Source: UBA7067 sp051880615
Lineage (GTDB): Bacteria; Bacillota; Clostridia; Oscillospirales; Acutalibacteraceae
Assembly: GCA_051880615.1 (NCBI GenBank)
Contig: JBJEOH010000056.1
Coordinates: forward strand, 1 to 5,850
Direction: 5' to 3'
Length of the DNA stretch: 5,850 nt
The position numbers were made by a program, and so were the translations under genes. A model generated the notes under the pieces. It was not told the DNA's origin and searched no databases. It saw only the letters and a list, made by a program, of their open reading frames with translations. Positions 5,827-5,850 of this stretch are shown here, piece by piece (the stretch's first letter is position 1; each line of letters begins with the position of its first letter).

Positions 5827-5838
5827 TGTTGGTTTTTC
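5795..5838 (+). repeat. Right copy of the terminator-containing direct repeat
   Basis: This is the counterpart of 2575-2617: 38 matching positions, one extra T, and the same order AAAAGCGGAACC, TTCCGCTTTTT, CTTTTCTG, TGG, TTTC. The remaining 12 bases of the window after it show no gene. Confidence 0.7.
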
Positions 5839-5850
5839 TATATGAATTTT

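Noticed and set aside
5753..5850. Inverted or direct target-site duplications or an att core at the right edge of the cargo
   Set aside because: Apart from the terminator repeat, I found no short terminal repeats, recombinase gene or tRNA end that would mark a site-specific insertion.

Overview
The window looks like part of an integrative conjugative element (ICE) from a low- to mid-GC gut Clostridia (Ruminococcus/Oscillospiraceae-like). This rests on the strong AAAGGAG-type ribosome binding sites, the Gram-positive signal peptides, and a very recognisable ICE backbone protein at the left edge. All genes lie on the + strand. The species assignment is inference; the protein families are read from the translations.

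Layout. (1) 1-1736 is the C-terminal part of the giant SNF2-type helicase/DNA-methylase protein of Tn1549/CTn-like elements. (2) 1742-2575 is a coupled accessory gene with a DpnD/PcfM-like N-terminus and a YodL-like domain. Its stop codon runs directly into a strong intrinsic terminator (2575-2606). (3) 2671-5752 is a three-gene cell-surface block: a single-pass membrane protein with a CxCxCxC juxtamembrane motif, a small secreted beta-rich protein, and a larger secreted protein that joins a paralogue of that small protein to ten 78-bp BspA/DUF285 leucine-rich repeats. (4) 5753-5850 holds two hairpins. The second is a near copy of the terminator at 2575, so the surface block is bracketed by almost identical terminator sequences 3220 bp apart. 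No gene is visible after 5752.

Working model (inference). The first two genes are ICE backbone. The bracketed 3.2 kb block is exchangeable surface cargo, perhaps for adhesion to host, diet polymer or mating partner. Within it, the first and third genes are each preceded by an intrinsic-terminator-like hairpin whose T-tract nearly abuts the Shine-Dalgarno sequence, which suggests attenuated or processed expression. The loop of the second hairpin (TCGGGGGT) is perfectly complementary to ACCCCCGA in the leader of the middle gene, a possible long-range RNA contact. None of the cargo products carries a visible LPXTG signal, so how the two secreted proteins stay on the cell is open.
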